64,000 nt of DNA from CALOCV01 sp942491955 (GCA_942491955.1 CALOCV010000030.1:139442-203441); one strand, 5' to 3'. Positions 7,992 to 17,697 are shown, counted from the stretch's first letter. Notes: a model not told the origin generated them from the letters alone. Program-made: numbers and translations.

Positions 7992-9295
7992 AAACTCTGT
8001 TTTCCAATTGGTGTGAGCATTGTTTTTCTCTTACAGAGAAAAAAACGACGATTGGACGGGAGGTGGTTGCGGGATTCACGACCTTTTCAACGATGGCGTA
8101 TATTGTCGTCGTCAACCCGATGATTCTTCAGCACGCTGGCATGGATGAATCATCCGTTCTTTTTGCAACGATCGGTGCGACGATTGTAGGCACGCTCTAC
8201 ATGAGTTTGATTGCCAATTACCCTTTTGCTGTCGCTCCCGGTATGGGACTCAATGCCTATTTCACCTATGGAATTGTGTTAAACGAAGGGTATTCGTGGC
8301 AGGAGGCTTTGGCTGCCTGTTTTGCAGCGGGATGTATCTTTTTCTTCCTCAATGTCACGGGGATTCGCGCTCTGATTATGAATCATATTCCCAAATCGAT
8401 CCGCCTTGCGACGACAGCGGGCATAGGTCTTCTTTTAGCTTTTATTGGCCTGCAAACGCTCGGTATTATTGTTCCGAATGAAAATACATTGATTGGCCTT
8501 GGGGATCTCCGCCATCCGACGATTCTTCTTGCTTCGGTAGAACTGATTGTAATGAGCATTCTTTTCGCTCGCAATTTTCCGGGATCGATCCTTCTTTCGA
8601 TCATATTGAGTGCTTTTGTGGGTTCTATTTTTGGTTTTGCAGTATGGGAGGGATTTTTTTCTTTCCCCCCCTCTCCGTTACCGACTCTTTTTGCTTTAGA
8701 TCTTCGCATTCTTGCTAACCCCTTCTTTCTTCCGATCATTCTTTCCTTTGTATTTATAGCTCTTTTTGATGCGACGGCAACCCTTCTTTGTCTTGCGGAA
8801 CAGGGGCATTTTCTCGATCGTCAAGGAAAGTTTCCTCGTCTTGCGAAAGCTCTTTTCGGAGACACTTTAGGGACTTTATCGGGAAGTCTTTTAGGAACAT
8901 CGCCATCCACGACATTTCTAGAGTCTTCTTCGGGCATTGCTGTGGGGGGAAGAACAGGTCTTACCTCTTTTATTGTAGCCGTGCTCTTTGGACTTTCTCT
9001 TTTTCTCTCTCCTTTTATCACGTCCATCCCTTCTTTTGCGACGGCGCCTGTTTTGGTTTTCATTGGGGCTTTGATGCTCCAATCGATACATGAACTAGAG
9101 TGGCACGACTTATCGGAATTCATCCCGGCTTTTCTCATCATTGTTGCCATTCCTCTTACCTACAATATTGCTTGGGGATTTGCTTTAGGTTTCATGGCCT
9201 ATCCCCTTATTAAACTCGGTCTTGGGAAAGGCAAAGAGATCTCTTGGGTGGTATGGGTCCTTGCCGTTCTTTTTGGAGTAAAAATTTTTTTGTAA
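7988..9295 (+). CDS. NCS2 purine permease, AzgA/PbuG type
   Basis: Inner-membrane transporter for guanine, hypoxanthine or adenine driven by an ion gradient. The 435-residue protein has about 12 membrane helices. It contains the AzgA-type markers TTFSTMAYIVVVNP near the N-terminus, APGMGLNAYF, GTSPSTTFLESSSGIAVGGR, and the last-third DATATL motif. The ATG at 7988 overlaps the stop of the preceding gene (ATGA) and is favoured over the GTG at 7979. Purine import fits an intracellular bacterium dependent on host nucleobases or nucleotides. The exact base is not decidable from sequence. Confidence 0.9.
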   Translation: MKTLFSNWCEHCFSLTEKKTTIGREVVAGFTTFSTMAYIVVVNPMILQHAGMDESSVLFATIGATIVGTLYMSLIANYPFAVAPGMGLNAYFTYGIVLNEGYSWQEALAACFAAGCIFFFLNVTGIRALIMNHIPKSIRLATTAGIGLLLAFIGLQTLGIIVPNENTLIGLGDLRHPTILLASVELIVMSILFARNFPGSILLSIILSAFVGSIFGFAVWEGFFSFPPSPLPTLFALDLRILANPFFLPIILSFVFIALFDATATLLCLAEQGHFLDRQGKFPRLAKALFGDTLGTLSGSLLGTSPSTTFLESSSGIAVGGRTGLTSFIVAVLFGLSLFLSPFITSIPSFATAPVLVFIGALMLQSIHELEWHDLSEFIPAFLIIVAIPLTYNIAWGFALGFMAYPLIKLGLGKGKEISWVVWVLAVLFGVKIFL

Positions 9296-9296
9296 A

Positions 9297-9926
9297 ATGT
9301 CATTGTTATCCCTATTTTCTTCTTCTATCCCCTTAGCACACCACTATTGGTCCTTGTTACTTCGACCGGGGGATTGCGTTTGTGATGCGACGTGTGGAAA
9401 TGGACACGACACGCTTTTCTTGGCACAAAGAGTCCTTTCTTCCTCTGAGATCGATGGGACAGTTTTTGCGCTCGACATCCAATCGACCGCTGTTGCTAAG
9501 ACCAAGAAGCGCCTTAAAGAAGCCCTTTTGCCAAAGCAAATGGATAACATAAGTTTTTACACGCAGTGCCACACTTCTTTTCCCCCAACGATCAAAGAAG
9601 AGAGCCTTTCTCTTGTGGTTTATAACTTAGGCTACTTACCTGGAGGAAATAAAGATGTCATCACAGAAACCGGGACGACAGTAACGAGCCTTAAGAAGGC
9701 GTGCACTTTGTTAAAAATAGGTGGAGCGCTTTCCATCACATGCTATCCGGGTCATGCTAAAGGTGGCATTGAAGAGAAAGCGATTTTTGCATGGGCTGCT
9801 TCCCTTGCAAAAGATGAGTGGCAATGTTGTTCTCATCGATGGGAAAATCGGAGGAGAGCTCCCTCACTTTTATTGATTACTAAGCAGCAGAGGCCGTCGT
9901 TGATAGGTGCGATTTCGGAGCGATAA
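9297..9926 (+). CDS. mnmM: tRNA (mnm5s2U34)-methyltransferase MnmM/YtqB-like
   Basis: Class I SAM-dependent methyltransferase of the YtqB/MnmM family, which methylates the aminomethyl group of wobble uridine in certain tRNAs. The 209-residue protein has the SAM motif DATCGNGHDT (near residue 30), FALDIQ, and the family signature YNLGYLPGGNK. It begins two bases after the permease stop. Its last 16 codons lie inside the 446-bp segment duplicated by the neighbouring IS, and they overlap the end of the convergent gene. The insertion left this copy unchanged. Confidence 0.85.
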   Translation: MSLLSLFSSSIPLAHHYWSLLLRPGDCVCDATCGNGHDTLFLAQRVLSSSEIDGTVFALDIQSTAVAKTKKRLKEALLPKQMDNISFYTQCHTSFPPTIKEESLSLVVYNLGYLPGGNKDVITETGTTVTSLKKACTLLKIGGALSITCYPGHAKGGIEEKAIFAWAASLAKDEWQCCSHRWENRRRAPSLLLITKQQRPSLIGAISER

Positions 9927-10325
9927 ATCCAAACTGGAGATGGACGTTTTTAAAGGCAGGATCTTGTTCTTTACTTTTTACAAGAAGAGTTGAGGGCATA
10001 AAGATTTTTCCCTTTGTCCAGATGCCTGAATTTTGCGTGAGAACGGAAATATCTTTCTGGTATTTATTTCCTTTAGAATCCACCCATTCGATGGTTCTTT
10101 TTCGATACATACGGAATAAAAGAACAAAGAGTCGGACAAAAAGAAGCTGAATCTTGGGGTGATTAGAGAGTCGGCAGATGCGGACAATTTTTTTGAGCAG
10201 AGGATTTGTCGGTTTTGCCTCAACCAAGCGGATACGGGTATCGAGTATATCTCCTTGCACGTGATTTTCGATCTCTTCTTTGGGGATACTTTTGAGCAGT
10301 TCGGCTTTGGTCTCTTGTAGTAGCT
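9880..10325 (-). repeat. Target-site duplication copy 1: 3-prime fragment of the 12191-13836 gene
   Basis: These 446 bases repeat 12191-12635 base for base, apart from one A (AAAAA at 10138-10142 against AAAA at 12449-12452). It lies directly outside the left end of the IS at 10326. It holds the intact last about 125 codons of the gene hit by the IS, open from 10260 and ending in TAG at 9880-9882. In this copy the reading frame is continuous. IS1634-type elements are known for very long direct repeats, so this is read as a target duplication. The fragment has no start and is not expected to be expressed. Confidence 0.88.
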
Positions 10326-12190
10326 CCCGACTTCCGCATTTTAGTCCATTCTCCCAGGGAAGAGGTGAATTTTGGGCACTACACCCTCTGATTTATTAAT
10401 TCAATCTTTTCATTTCTAACAAGGCCAAATGTTTGGTAAATCTTTTTTGTTTTTTGATTCGGCTTTGACGGCACACGGTATAACTTTTCTGTTTTGTGAT
10501 CCTTTAAGATGCTTACTTGAGTCCTCCAAAGGAGCCTTCTCATGTCCTGAATCGAAACTTTTTCTTTTTGTAGCTCGATGCGATACTCCGCATGCCTAAT
10601 GAGAGTGAAGGCTAGAAAGCAAAGAAGAAGATGAGCTTCTATTCTCTCTGGTTTGAAATGATAAATGGGTCTTACCGATAAATCTGTTTTTTGAATCCTA
10701 AACGACTCCTCAATCACCCACAATCTTCTGTAATATTGCAGAAGCTCGAGAGCATCTGATTCGCCATCATTTGTGATCAATCCATGCAGTCCGTCCCACT
10801 TCTCTTCCTCTGCAAGTTTCTCATTATCTAATGAGATTTTTCCTTCTCCTTCCGCTTTTAGATACTTCTGGTAGCCTCTGTTTGAAACCAGCTTCTTCAT
10901 GTTCTTTCCTGAACCTATTTTCTTTTGAATCTTATCCAAAACCCTTTCTCGATCAAGCTTGTCTTTTTTCGCTCTCCTATCACTATGGGTTACAACTAAA
11001 CGTCTTTGGTTCGGTAAGATATGCTGCTGGAGTTTGTAGTTATCCTTATCAAAATAAATATTTACTCCATCACCCTTAAGAATCTCTTCCCTAACCTCCT
11101 TAGGAAGTTTTTTCAGCTTCGCGGCGATTACATATTTTATGTTTGCTTTCTCTAACTCCTGTAAATTTTTCTCACTCATCATGGCTCTGTCTGCAATGAT
11201 CGTCACATCTCCTATCGGAAGATTTTTTTTCCAGTTCTCTAGACATTTTAGTAGTGTAGAAACCTCAGCAGTATTTCCAGGAAATGCTTGGTACCCTATT
11301 GGAAGGCCATCTTGAGTCGTAGCTAACGCCATAACAACTTGAACTGAGTGAAATTTTTGATCTTTCGAATAACCAAATTTACGAAGCTCATCTTCTTCTG
11401 TGCTTTCAAAGTAAAGCGTTGTGACATCAAAAAATGTCATGTTGATTTTTTCGAAGCAAAGAGATTGAGTAGACTGAAAAATTCTTTTTTGGAACTCATC
11501 TTGCTTTTCGATAAGTGAATCCATCATGCGATATATGCGATCAAGATGGATATCGACACCAAAATCGGCAGTTAAAATTTCTTGGGTTGCTCTTTTGCTC
11601 GAAGGTTTAGCGATTCTTGCAAGAACTAATTCTCTAAGGACTTCACTTTTCTTTTTCGTAAGTATATTATTGAAACCTAGAGAGTTAAAAAGATACCCAA
11701 AAACATCATGAAATCCCTCAACTATTCTTTTTTGCTCTGAAAGATCATTGAGATCTACAACAAGTGACTCTGAGACCTCTTTAGGTTCTTCAATTTTTTC
11801 AGCAGTAACATCAAGACAAAGCTCGTCAGGTTTCTTGCCGTTTAAGTTTTCCGTTGAAAAGAGAAACGGACCTTTTCTTTCTTCTTCTATTTGAGCTATT
11901 AGTGTTTTTGCAAGCCTCTTTAACTCTTCAAGCTCATTTTCACTTTGTGAAACACCAACATGTCTAACTATAACTTGCTTGACTTTAGAACCTTGGCGAA
12001 TGCTTTCGCAGATTTGAACTTTATTTTTATGCGGATGGGCTGTGGATTTTACTCGAATAAACATACGACGATACTAGCTTGCTTGCCATATATAGTCAAC
12101 ACCTATTTTATTTAGGGCACTACATTTTAAAAGGCAGGGCTACTTTAGGGAAATCGAGTTCAAGGGTAACCTAAAATGCTGAAGTCAGGA
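10326..12190 (-). mobile_element. IS1634-like insertion sequence, 1865 bp
   Basis: The element is bounded by imperfect inverted repeats: CCGACTTCCGCATTTTAG at the left end and CTGACTTCAGCATTTTAG read inwards at the right end. Both abut the ends of the 446/445-bp direct repeats exactly. It encodes one transposase. Two internal GGGCACTACA motifs occur in direct orientation near each end (10374 and 12115). The near-identity of the flanking repeats shows a recent insertion. Confidence 0.88.
10379..12064 (-). CDS. IS1634-family DDE transposase
   Basis: The 561-residue transposase of the IS4/IS1634 group cuts and joins DNA with a DDE triad. The visible catalytic residues are Asp213 (FFDVTTLYFES), Asp292 (IIADRAMM) and Glu452 or 453 in the Y-x-RLWVIEESFR-x-QKTDL box, followed by RPI and a helix with HLLLCFLAF. 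There is a long insertion between the second Asp and the Glu, as in the family. The frame is intact, so the element may be active. It is the only gene of the IS. Confidence 0.95.
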   Translation of the reverse strand: MFIRVKSTAHPHKNKVQICESIRQGSKVKQVIVRHVGVSQSENELEELKRLAKTLIAQIEEERKGPFLFSTENLNGKKPDELCLDVTAEKIEEPKEVSESLVVDLNDLSEQKRIVEGFHDVFGYLFNSLGFNNILTKKKSEVLRELVLARIAKPSSKRATQEILTADFGVDIHLDRIYRMMDSLIEKQDEFQKRIFQSTQSLCFEKINMTFFDVTTLYFESTEEDELRKFGYSKDQKFHSVQVVMALATTQDGLPIGYQAFPGNTAEVSTLLKCLENWKKNLPIGDVTIIADRAMMSEKNLQELEKANIKYVIAAKLKKLPKEVREEILKGDGVNIYFDKDNYKLQQHILPNQRRLVVTHSDRRAKKDKLDRERVLDKIQKKIGSGKNMKKLVSNRGYQKYLKAEGEGKISLDNEKLAEEEKWDGLHGLITNDGESDALELLQYYRRLWVIEESFRIQKTDLSVRPIYHFKPERIEAHLLLCFLAFTLIRHAEYRIELQKEKVSIQDMRRLLWRTQVSILKDHKTEKLYRVPSKPNQKTKKIYQTFGLVRNEKIELINQRV

Positions 12191-12635
12191 CTAAGCAGCA
12201 GAGGCCGTCGTTGATAGGTGCGATTTCGGAGCGATAAATCCAAACTGGAGATGGACGTTTTTAAAGGCAGGATCTTGTTCTTTACTTTTTACAAGAAGAG
12301 TTGAGGGCATAAAGATTTTTCCCTTTGTCCAGATGCCTGAATTTTGCGTGAGAACGGAAATATCTTTCTGGTATTTATTTCCTTTAGAATCCACCCATTC
12401 GATGGTTCTTTTTCGATACATACGGAATAAAAGAACAAAGAGTCGGACAAAAGAAGCTGAATCTTGGGGTGATTAGAGAGTCGGCAGATGCGGACAATTT
12501 TTTTGAGCAGAGGATTTGTCGGTTTTGCCTCAACCAAGCGGATACGGGTATCGAGTATATCTCCTTGCACGTGATTTTCGATCTCTTCTTTGGGGATACT
12601 TTTGAGCAGTTCGGCTTTGGTCTCTTGTAGTAGCT
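12191..12635 (-). repeat. Target-site duplication copy 2
   Basis: This is the 445-bp right-hand direct repeat next to the IS, continuous with the body of the disrupted gene. Because the duplication reaches past the stop codon (TAG at 12191-12193), the insertion as such left the gene complete. One A is missing here relative to copy 1 (12449-12452), which breaks the frame. Confidence 0.88.
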
Positions 12636-13836
12636 GGCCTGGTAGATGAATGCAATTTTCTCCAGCAAATTGGAAATTGAGATGTCCAGCGCGGGCTTGT
12701 TCTATGATCTTGAATAATTTTCCTTCAAAAATATGGGCTGCTTGGCGGCTGATTGCATGGGCATTCGTACAAACAATGCGCCAGCCGCGGTATTGGTTAT
12801 TTGGATCTGGATAACTCACTATGGCTTCTACTGTATTTCCAATAAATGAGACCATTTCACGAGCTTTACGTTGATTGGGCCAATTTTTTGCATATTTCCC
12901 GAAGGGATAGATACGATAGCGAACCTTTCCAGAGGTTTCGTCGACGTATGCTTTTGCATATTCCAAGTACCCATGCCAATCTCCAGGATCGAGCTGTGCT
13001 GTTTTTCCTGCAGCGCACTCCATGACATAGTCCTTCCCTTTCTCAGGTGACACACCGTATTGTTGGACCATTTCTTCTGACGATAGATTTTGGTATTCGG
13101 GCAATGCTTCCATCCAATTGTCGCCTTGAAGCGTGACGGGGTGTCGTTTTCCGCTTGGGTCGACCCAAGCGAGGCGATAAGGATCCCAATTGGTAAAACC
13201 TTCTTTGGGTAAGTAAAACCTCGTTACACTGCCTTTATTATGACGGTGTCGAAAGTCGCGACAGAGATCGGAAATGGTCCCCAAATCTCCCCATTTTTCG
13301 GAGATAATGCGTTGTATGCGATGAAATTTCACCCATTTCCCTGCGACATAGATTTCGACTCCTTTTTGTCCAGGAGTTTTATTGACTCGAATGGCTTTTT
13401 TGCCTCCTGTTCCTATGGCTCCTTGCATCCTTGACGAGAAGATTTTATCGGCGATCAAGGGATAACAAGCAACAAGAGAGACGGGAAAATTATGGATGAT
13501 GGTTTTCTCAAAAACAAAATGCATATATTCATGGTGATTGCGCATTTCATCGACAAGCGCAGGATATCTAGCGAGTTTTTCAATTTGCCTCTCTTCTCGT
13601 GGACAGAGGCTAATAGCTCCTGCTGCTTGGAAAAGATCGGAACGCGATTTCCAGACGACCAATTTGTCTTTAAGAAATTCTATATTTTTTTTGCGAAGAG
13701 TCTCTTCATTCTCAGGAGATATGAAGGGAGAAAATGTCTTTGAAGAACGCAGTGGTGCAGAAAGGAGTTCCCATCGCAATAAAGAGAGTTTATGCTTCCA
13801 TATTTGTTTTTCTTTGGGATTTTTTATATTTGTCAA
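12191..13836 (-). pseudogene. Conserved hypothetical protein, frameshifted near its C-terminus
   Basis: Reading starts at TTG 13836 (a stop codon lies just upstream, and no ATG occurs before residue 98). It runs to the A-run at 12449-12452, where one base fewer than in duplication copy 1 shifts the frame. As printed, a 515-residue product ends at 12289. With the copy 1 frame it would be about 548 residues ending at 12191. The protein is soluble and rich in Trp, Tyr and His, with motifs such as WHGYLEYAKAYVDE, YPFGKYAKNWP and FAGENCIHLPGQLL. I do not recognise the family. The small gene at 13879-14166 is probably cotranscribed upstream. The missing base may be an error, since the repeats are otherwise identical. 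Confidence 0.72.
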
Positions 13837-13878
13837 TGGGACGGATTTTTATATTTGATCGACAATAATTTTTAGATG

Positions 13879-14166
13879 TTAAAGAGAATGATTGCATTCT
13901 TTTTTGTCATCTACTTGCGAATTCCAACGAAGAACGGTAATTAATTTTCTGAGGAAAGAGAGGCGTTGTTCCCGCAATTTGGACTCTGAAGACACAAAAA
14001 AAAATTGTTTAAATTTTTCCCATATACGGTTGCTTTTCTCTGGAATAGGGACGATAAAAGCCGTTCTATCCGGGTTTAAATGAAATTTTCTCGGAGAATC
14101 CCATAAACGGATCAATTGTCCTGGATCTCTTAGTGGCGAAAAAGAGTATGTTAACGAAATTCCCAT
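13879..14166 (-). CDS. Small hypothetical protein
   Basis: This encodes 95 residues from ATG 14166 with GGAGG nine bases upstream. The product is basic and partly helical (WEKFKQFFFV, LREQRLSFLRKLITVLRW), with no signal or membrane segment. It ends 42 bases before the next gene on the same strand, so the two probably form one transcript. No recognised family. Confidence 0.6.
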   Translation of the reverse strand: MGISLTYSFSPLRDPGQLIRLWDSPRKFHLNPDRTAFIVPIPEKSNRIWEKFKQFFFVSSESKLREQRLSFLRKLITVLRWNSQVDDKKECNHSL

Positions 14167-14363
14167 AGCTTCTACCTCCCTATTGATTGTGATAGACTGG
14201 GACTGACCTTAAAAACCCAAGGTGAAATTCGTTCCCTAAAGGGGCTTATTTTAAAGAAAAACTACTTATAAAATAAGTTTTTTAACATGTTACATCAACC
14301 AGTTTTTTCTTGCAAATCCTTATTGAAAAAAGATAGACTTTTCTCTTTCTTAGAGAGGATCTA

Positions 14364-14672
14364 GTGGCAAATATTGATAAAAAACTTCTGCAAAAACTCT
14401 CGCAACTGTGTCGCATCCATATTAGTGAAGAAGAGGAAAAAGAGCGAGTGCGGGATCTCGAGCAAATTGTGCAATATGTGGAACAACTCCAAGAGCTCGA
14501 TACAAAGGAATTCCCCCCCTGCCATCACGTTCTCCCTAACATGAGCAATGTGATGCAAGAAGACGAACCCTCCCCTACTCTTCCTCGAGAAAATTATTTG
14601 AACAATGCCCCTGATCAAATTGGGGGTATGGTTCGCATCCCGGCCTGGCTCAAAGGAGTTGAAACCGAATGA
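14364..14672 (+). CDS. gatC: Asp/Glu-tRNA amidotransferase subunit C
   Basis: GatC is the small subunit that wraps around GatA in the GatCAB complex, which converts mischarged Glu-tRNAGln and Asp-tRNAAsn to the amidated forms. The 102-residue protein has the family pattern LCRIHISEEE near the N-terminus, LEQIVQYVEQLQELDT, and a C-terminal GGMVRIPAWL segment. The start is GTG at 14364, with GAGAGGATC upstream. The stop overlaps the gatA start by four bases (ATGA). Confidence 0.93.
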   Translation: MANIDKKLLQKLSQLCRIHISEEEEKERVRDLEQIVQYVEQLQELDTKEFPPCHHVLPNMSNVMQEDEPSPTLPRENYLNNAPDQIGGMVRIPAWLKGVETE

Positions 14673-16123
14673 ACCCCCATTTTTCTGCGCGAAAACTCCA
14701 CAAGCTCTTCTGTGAGGGAGAGCTCCAAGCCGAAGATATTGTCGATGGGTTCCTGAACCGAATCCATACATATGAGCCAAAAATTCGTTCTTTTCTCCAT
14801 CTTCTTTCCGCTCGCGCCAAGGAAAAAGCAATCGAGCTCGACCACAAGCGCAAGCAAGGGCAGCCTTTGGGACGTCTTGCCGGCATCCCCATTGCTCTCA
14901 AAGATAATATCCACGTTTGTGGAGAAAAGACCACCTGTGGGTCTCGATTTTTGCAAAACTATACCGCTGTCTTTAGCGCTTCTGTAGTCGAACGCCTCGA
15001 AAAAGAAGATGCCATCATCATCGGAAAGACCAACCTCGATGAGTTTGCGATGGGTTCTTCAACAGAAAATTCTGCCTTCCATCGAACAAAAAACCCCTGG
15101 AATACCGATCTCTCTCCTGGAGGCTCATCTGGAGGATCCGCCGCTGCAGTTGCAGCGCGGTTTTGTCCCATTGCGCTTGGAAGCGACACGGGAGGATCGA
15201 TCCGCCAACCCGCCTCTTTTTGTGGAATTGTAGGATTTAAGCCCACTTATGGGCGCGTCTCTCGCCAAGGGCTTGTTGCTTACGGTTCTTCTCTTGATCA
15301 AATCGGGCCTTTAGCCCATTCGGTATCGGATGCCGCTTTGGTAATGGAAGTGATTGGTCACCATTGTGACAAAGATGCAACGAGTCTTTTTGAACCTCCT
15401 GACCTCTATCTGTCTGATCGGAAAAAAGATTTGCGTGGGATAAAGATTGGTGTTCCGCGTGCGTTTGTCGAACAGATGGACGAGGAATTTTACCATCTTT
15501 TTCAAGCCAATCTCGAGCAATTCACGGATTTGGGAGCATCGGTCCATAATATCTCTATTCCGACACTCTCCCACTCTCTTGCTATCTATTACATCATTGC
15601 TACTGCGGAAGCCTCCACAAATTTGGCCCGTTATGATGGGATTGGTTTTAGCCGCCGTTCATCCCACGCCGAAAGTCTACAAGATATCTATGCGTATTCC
15701 AAGGAAGAGGGATTTGGTGCCGAAGTAAAGCAGCGGATTCTCTTGGGTACTTATGTTCTTTCTGCTGGGTATCGAGAGGCGTATTACCAGCAAGCTCAAA
15801 AGGCAAGGAGTCGATTGATTCACGAGTTTTCTGAATCTTTTTCTCATTGTCATCTGATAGCTCTGCCAACAACTCCAACAACGGCGTTTGGTTTTGATAC
15901 ACACAAAAGCCCTCTTGAAATGTATCTTGAAGACATTTTTACTATGGCTGCCAATTTAGCCGGTCTCCCTGCTGTGAGCATTCCAGGAGGTTTTAAAAAT
16001 GGTTTACCTTTTGGTTTGCAACTGATGGGTCCGCAAAAGGGGGATGTTTCCGTGTTAGGAGCCGCTTATACCTTTGAGCAGGCATACCCCTCTTTTTTCA
16101 AAGCTCCCGAGGTAAGCGCATGA
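14669..16123 (+). CDS. gatA: Asp/Glu-tRNA amidotransferase subunit A
   Basis: GatA is the amidase subunit that releases ammonia from glutamine for tRNA-dependent amidation. The 484-residue protein is of usual length and has the amidase signature: Lys78 in LKDNIHV, Ser153 in PGGSSGGSAAA, and the nucleophile Ser177 in GSDTGGSIRQP. These form the Ser-cisSer-Lys triad. It overlaps gatC and gatB by four bases each, so the three are translationally coupled. Confidence 0.97.
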   Translation: MNPHFSARKLHKLFCEGELQAEDIVDGFLNRIHTYEPKIRSFLHLLSARAKEKAIELDHKRKQGQPLGRLAGIPIALKDNIHVCGEKTTCGSRFLQNYTAVFSASVVERLEKEDAIIIGKTNLDEFAMGSSTENSAFHRTKNPWNTDLSPGGSSGGSAAAVAARFCPIALGSDTGGSIRQPASFCGIVGFKPTYGRVSRQGLVAYGSSLDQIGPLAHSVSDAALVMEVIGHHCDKDATSLFEPPDLYLSDRKKDLRGIKIGVPRAFVEQMDEEFYHLFQANLEQFTDLGASVHNISIPTLSHSLAIYYIIATAEASTNLARYDGIGFSRRSSHAESLQDIYAYSKEEGFGAEVKQRILLGTYVLSAGYREAYYQQAQKARSRLIHEFSESFSHCHLIALPTTPTTAFGFDTHKSPLEMYLEDIFTMAANLAGLPAVSIPGGFKNGLPFGLQLMGPQKGDVSVLGAAYTFEQAYPSFFKAPEVSA

Positions 16124-17601
16124 GTCATTCACAGAAAACGATCGATTGGGAAGTGGTTATTGGCCTTGAAATCCATGCAGAATTGAACACCAAAACCAAA
16201 CTTTTCAGTCGAGCTCCCAACCATTTCGGTGATGAACCCAACACGAATATTACAGAAATTTGTACGGGTCAACCAGGATCTCTTCCGATTCTTAATAAAG
16301 AGGCTGTGCGAAAAGCCGTTCAATTGGGATGCGCTGTACGGGGAGAGATTGCCAAATGGAGTCAGTTTGATCGAAAGTCTTACTTCTATCCCGACCTTCC
16401 TCGCAATTTTCAAATCACCCAGTATACGCATCCGATCATTTCTGGAGGAACGGTGATTGCAGAATTAGAAGGGAGGGAGATCGCCTTTGCTCTTGACCGC
16501 ATTCATTTGGAAGATGATACGGGAACGATGAAGCATTTTTCTCGTTTTGTTGGTGTCGATTATAACCGATCGGGGGTCCCTCTTGTTGAAATTGTATCCA
16601 AACCGTGCATGCATTCGGCAAAGGAAGCGGTTGCCTATGCCATGGCCATCAAAGCGATTTTGCAATATCTTGACGTCTCTGATTGCAATATGGATGAGGG
16701 ATCTTTGCGGATGGATGCCAATGTCTCGATTCGGCCTCGTGGAGATACGACATTGCGGACGAAAACGGAAATCAAAAATGTCAATTCCTTTTCCAATATG
16801 GAGATGGCAATTGGGTTGGAGATTGCGCGTCAAAAAGCAGCTTATGAAGCCCATCCGCACCTCCCCTATGAGGAGGTCATTCATCAAGAGACCTATCGAT
16901 GGGACCCGAGTCAAAAAAATATCATTTTGATGCGGAAAAAGGAATATGCCGCAGATTATCGCTATTTTCCCGAACCCGATCTCGTTCCGATTATTTTAAC
17001 GGATGCTTATATCGAAGAGATTCGGAAAAAGCTTCCCGAGCTCCCTTTGCAGAGAGAGAGGAGATATGTATACGACCTGGGGTTACATCCCGATCTTGCA
17101 TTTTTTTTGGTAAGTGAAAAAACGGTTGCCGACTATTTTGAACGCGCTCTTCCTGAGTGCGTCAATCCTCGTAGTTTATGTAATTGGATTTTAATTGAAT
17201 TCGGTGGTCGATTGAAAGAATCGGGGAAGACCCTTGTCGAGACGGGCATTCCTCCCTCTTCTATTGCACAACTCGTTAACAAGATCGAAAAAGGATCGAT
17301 TACGGGAAAGATAGGAAAGAAGATTGCGGATGAGCTCCTTAGTAACCCAGAGCTTACTGTCGATGCCATCATCGCCAAAAACCCGAATTATCAACCTCTT
17401 GTCGATGAGAAAGTTCTCGAAAAATATGTCGATGAGGTCATTCGCGTTCAGAAGCAATCGATACGCGATTATTTAGGGGGGCGTGACCGCGCTTTTGGTT
17501 TTCTCGTGGGTCAGGTGATGAAACTCTCGCACGGAAAGGCTTCTCCTGAGCATGTCAATCGTCTTCTCAAAGAAAAAATCGCTCAATGGCAAGATTTTTA
17601 G
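16120..17601 (+). CDS. gatB: Asp/Glu-tRNA amidotransferase subunit B
   Basis: GatB activates the acyl group on the mischarged tRNA with ATP and accepts ammonia from GatA. The 493-residue protein shows the GatB signature GLEIHAELNTKTKLFS near the N-terminus, a cysteine at PTN..EICTGQPG, RKSYFYPDLPRNFQITQ, and the kinase-like EDDTGTMKH. A C-terminal helical YqeY-like domain ends at HVNRLLKEKI. It closes the gatCAB operon. A dispersed 25-bp repeat and a MITE follow. Confidence 0.97.
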   Translation: MSHSQKTIDWEVVIGLEIHAELNTKTKLFSRAPNHFGDEPNTNITEICTGQPGSLPILNKEAVRKAVQLGCAVRGEIAKWSQFDRKSYFYPDLPRNFQITQYTHPIISGGTVIAELEGREIAFALDRIHLEDDTGTMKHFSRFVGVDYNRSGVPLVEIVSKPCMHSAKEAVAYAMAIKAILQYLDVSDCNMDEGSLRMDANVSIRPRGDTTLRTKTEIKNVNSFSNMEMAIGLEIARQKAAYEAHPHLPYEEVIHQETYRWDPSQKNIILMRKKEYAADYRYFPEPDLVPIILTDAYIEEIRKKLPELPLQRERRYVYDLGLHPDLAFFLVSEKTVADYFERALPECVNPRSLCNWILIEFGGRLKESGKTLVETGIPPSSIAQLVNKIEKGSITGKIGKKIADELLSNPELTVDAIIAKNPNYQPLVDEKVLEKYVDEVIRVQKQSIRDYLGGRDRAFGFLVGQVMKLSHGKASPEHVNRLLKEKIAQWQDF

Positions 17602-17621
17602 CAACCGCTCACACCAATCCT

Positions 17622-17646
17622 ATACCCAAACAACTTCAAGAATTGG
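17622..17646 (+). repeat. 25-bp dispersed repeat, copy 1
   Basis: The 25 bases beginning ATACCCAAACAACTTC recur perfectly on the opposite strand at 47401-47425. Both copies are intergenic, here 20 bases after gatB. A 25-base match is far beyond chance for a 64-kb window. The function is unknown. Confidence 0.65.
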
Positions 17647-17697
17647 ATTTATGGCTTTGAGAAAACCCCGGGATCAAACGATCGAAAATGTCCCCTT

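Noticed and set aside
10374..12125. GGGCACTACA at both ends of the IS1634-like element as its target duplication
   Set aside because: The motif lies inside the true inverted ends, and the 445/446-bp direct repeats abut those ends exactly.
14240..14290. ACTTAT-AAA-ATAAGT hairpin upstream of gatC as a terminator
   Set aside because: It lies between divergent genes, so nothing is there to terminate. It is a weak A/T stem.
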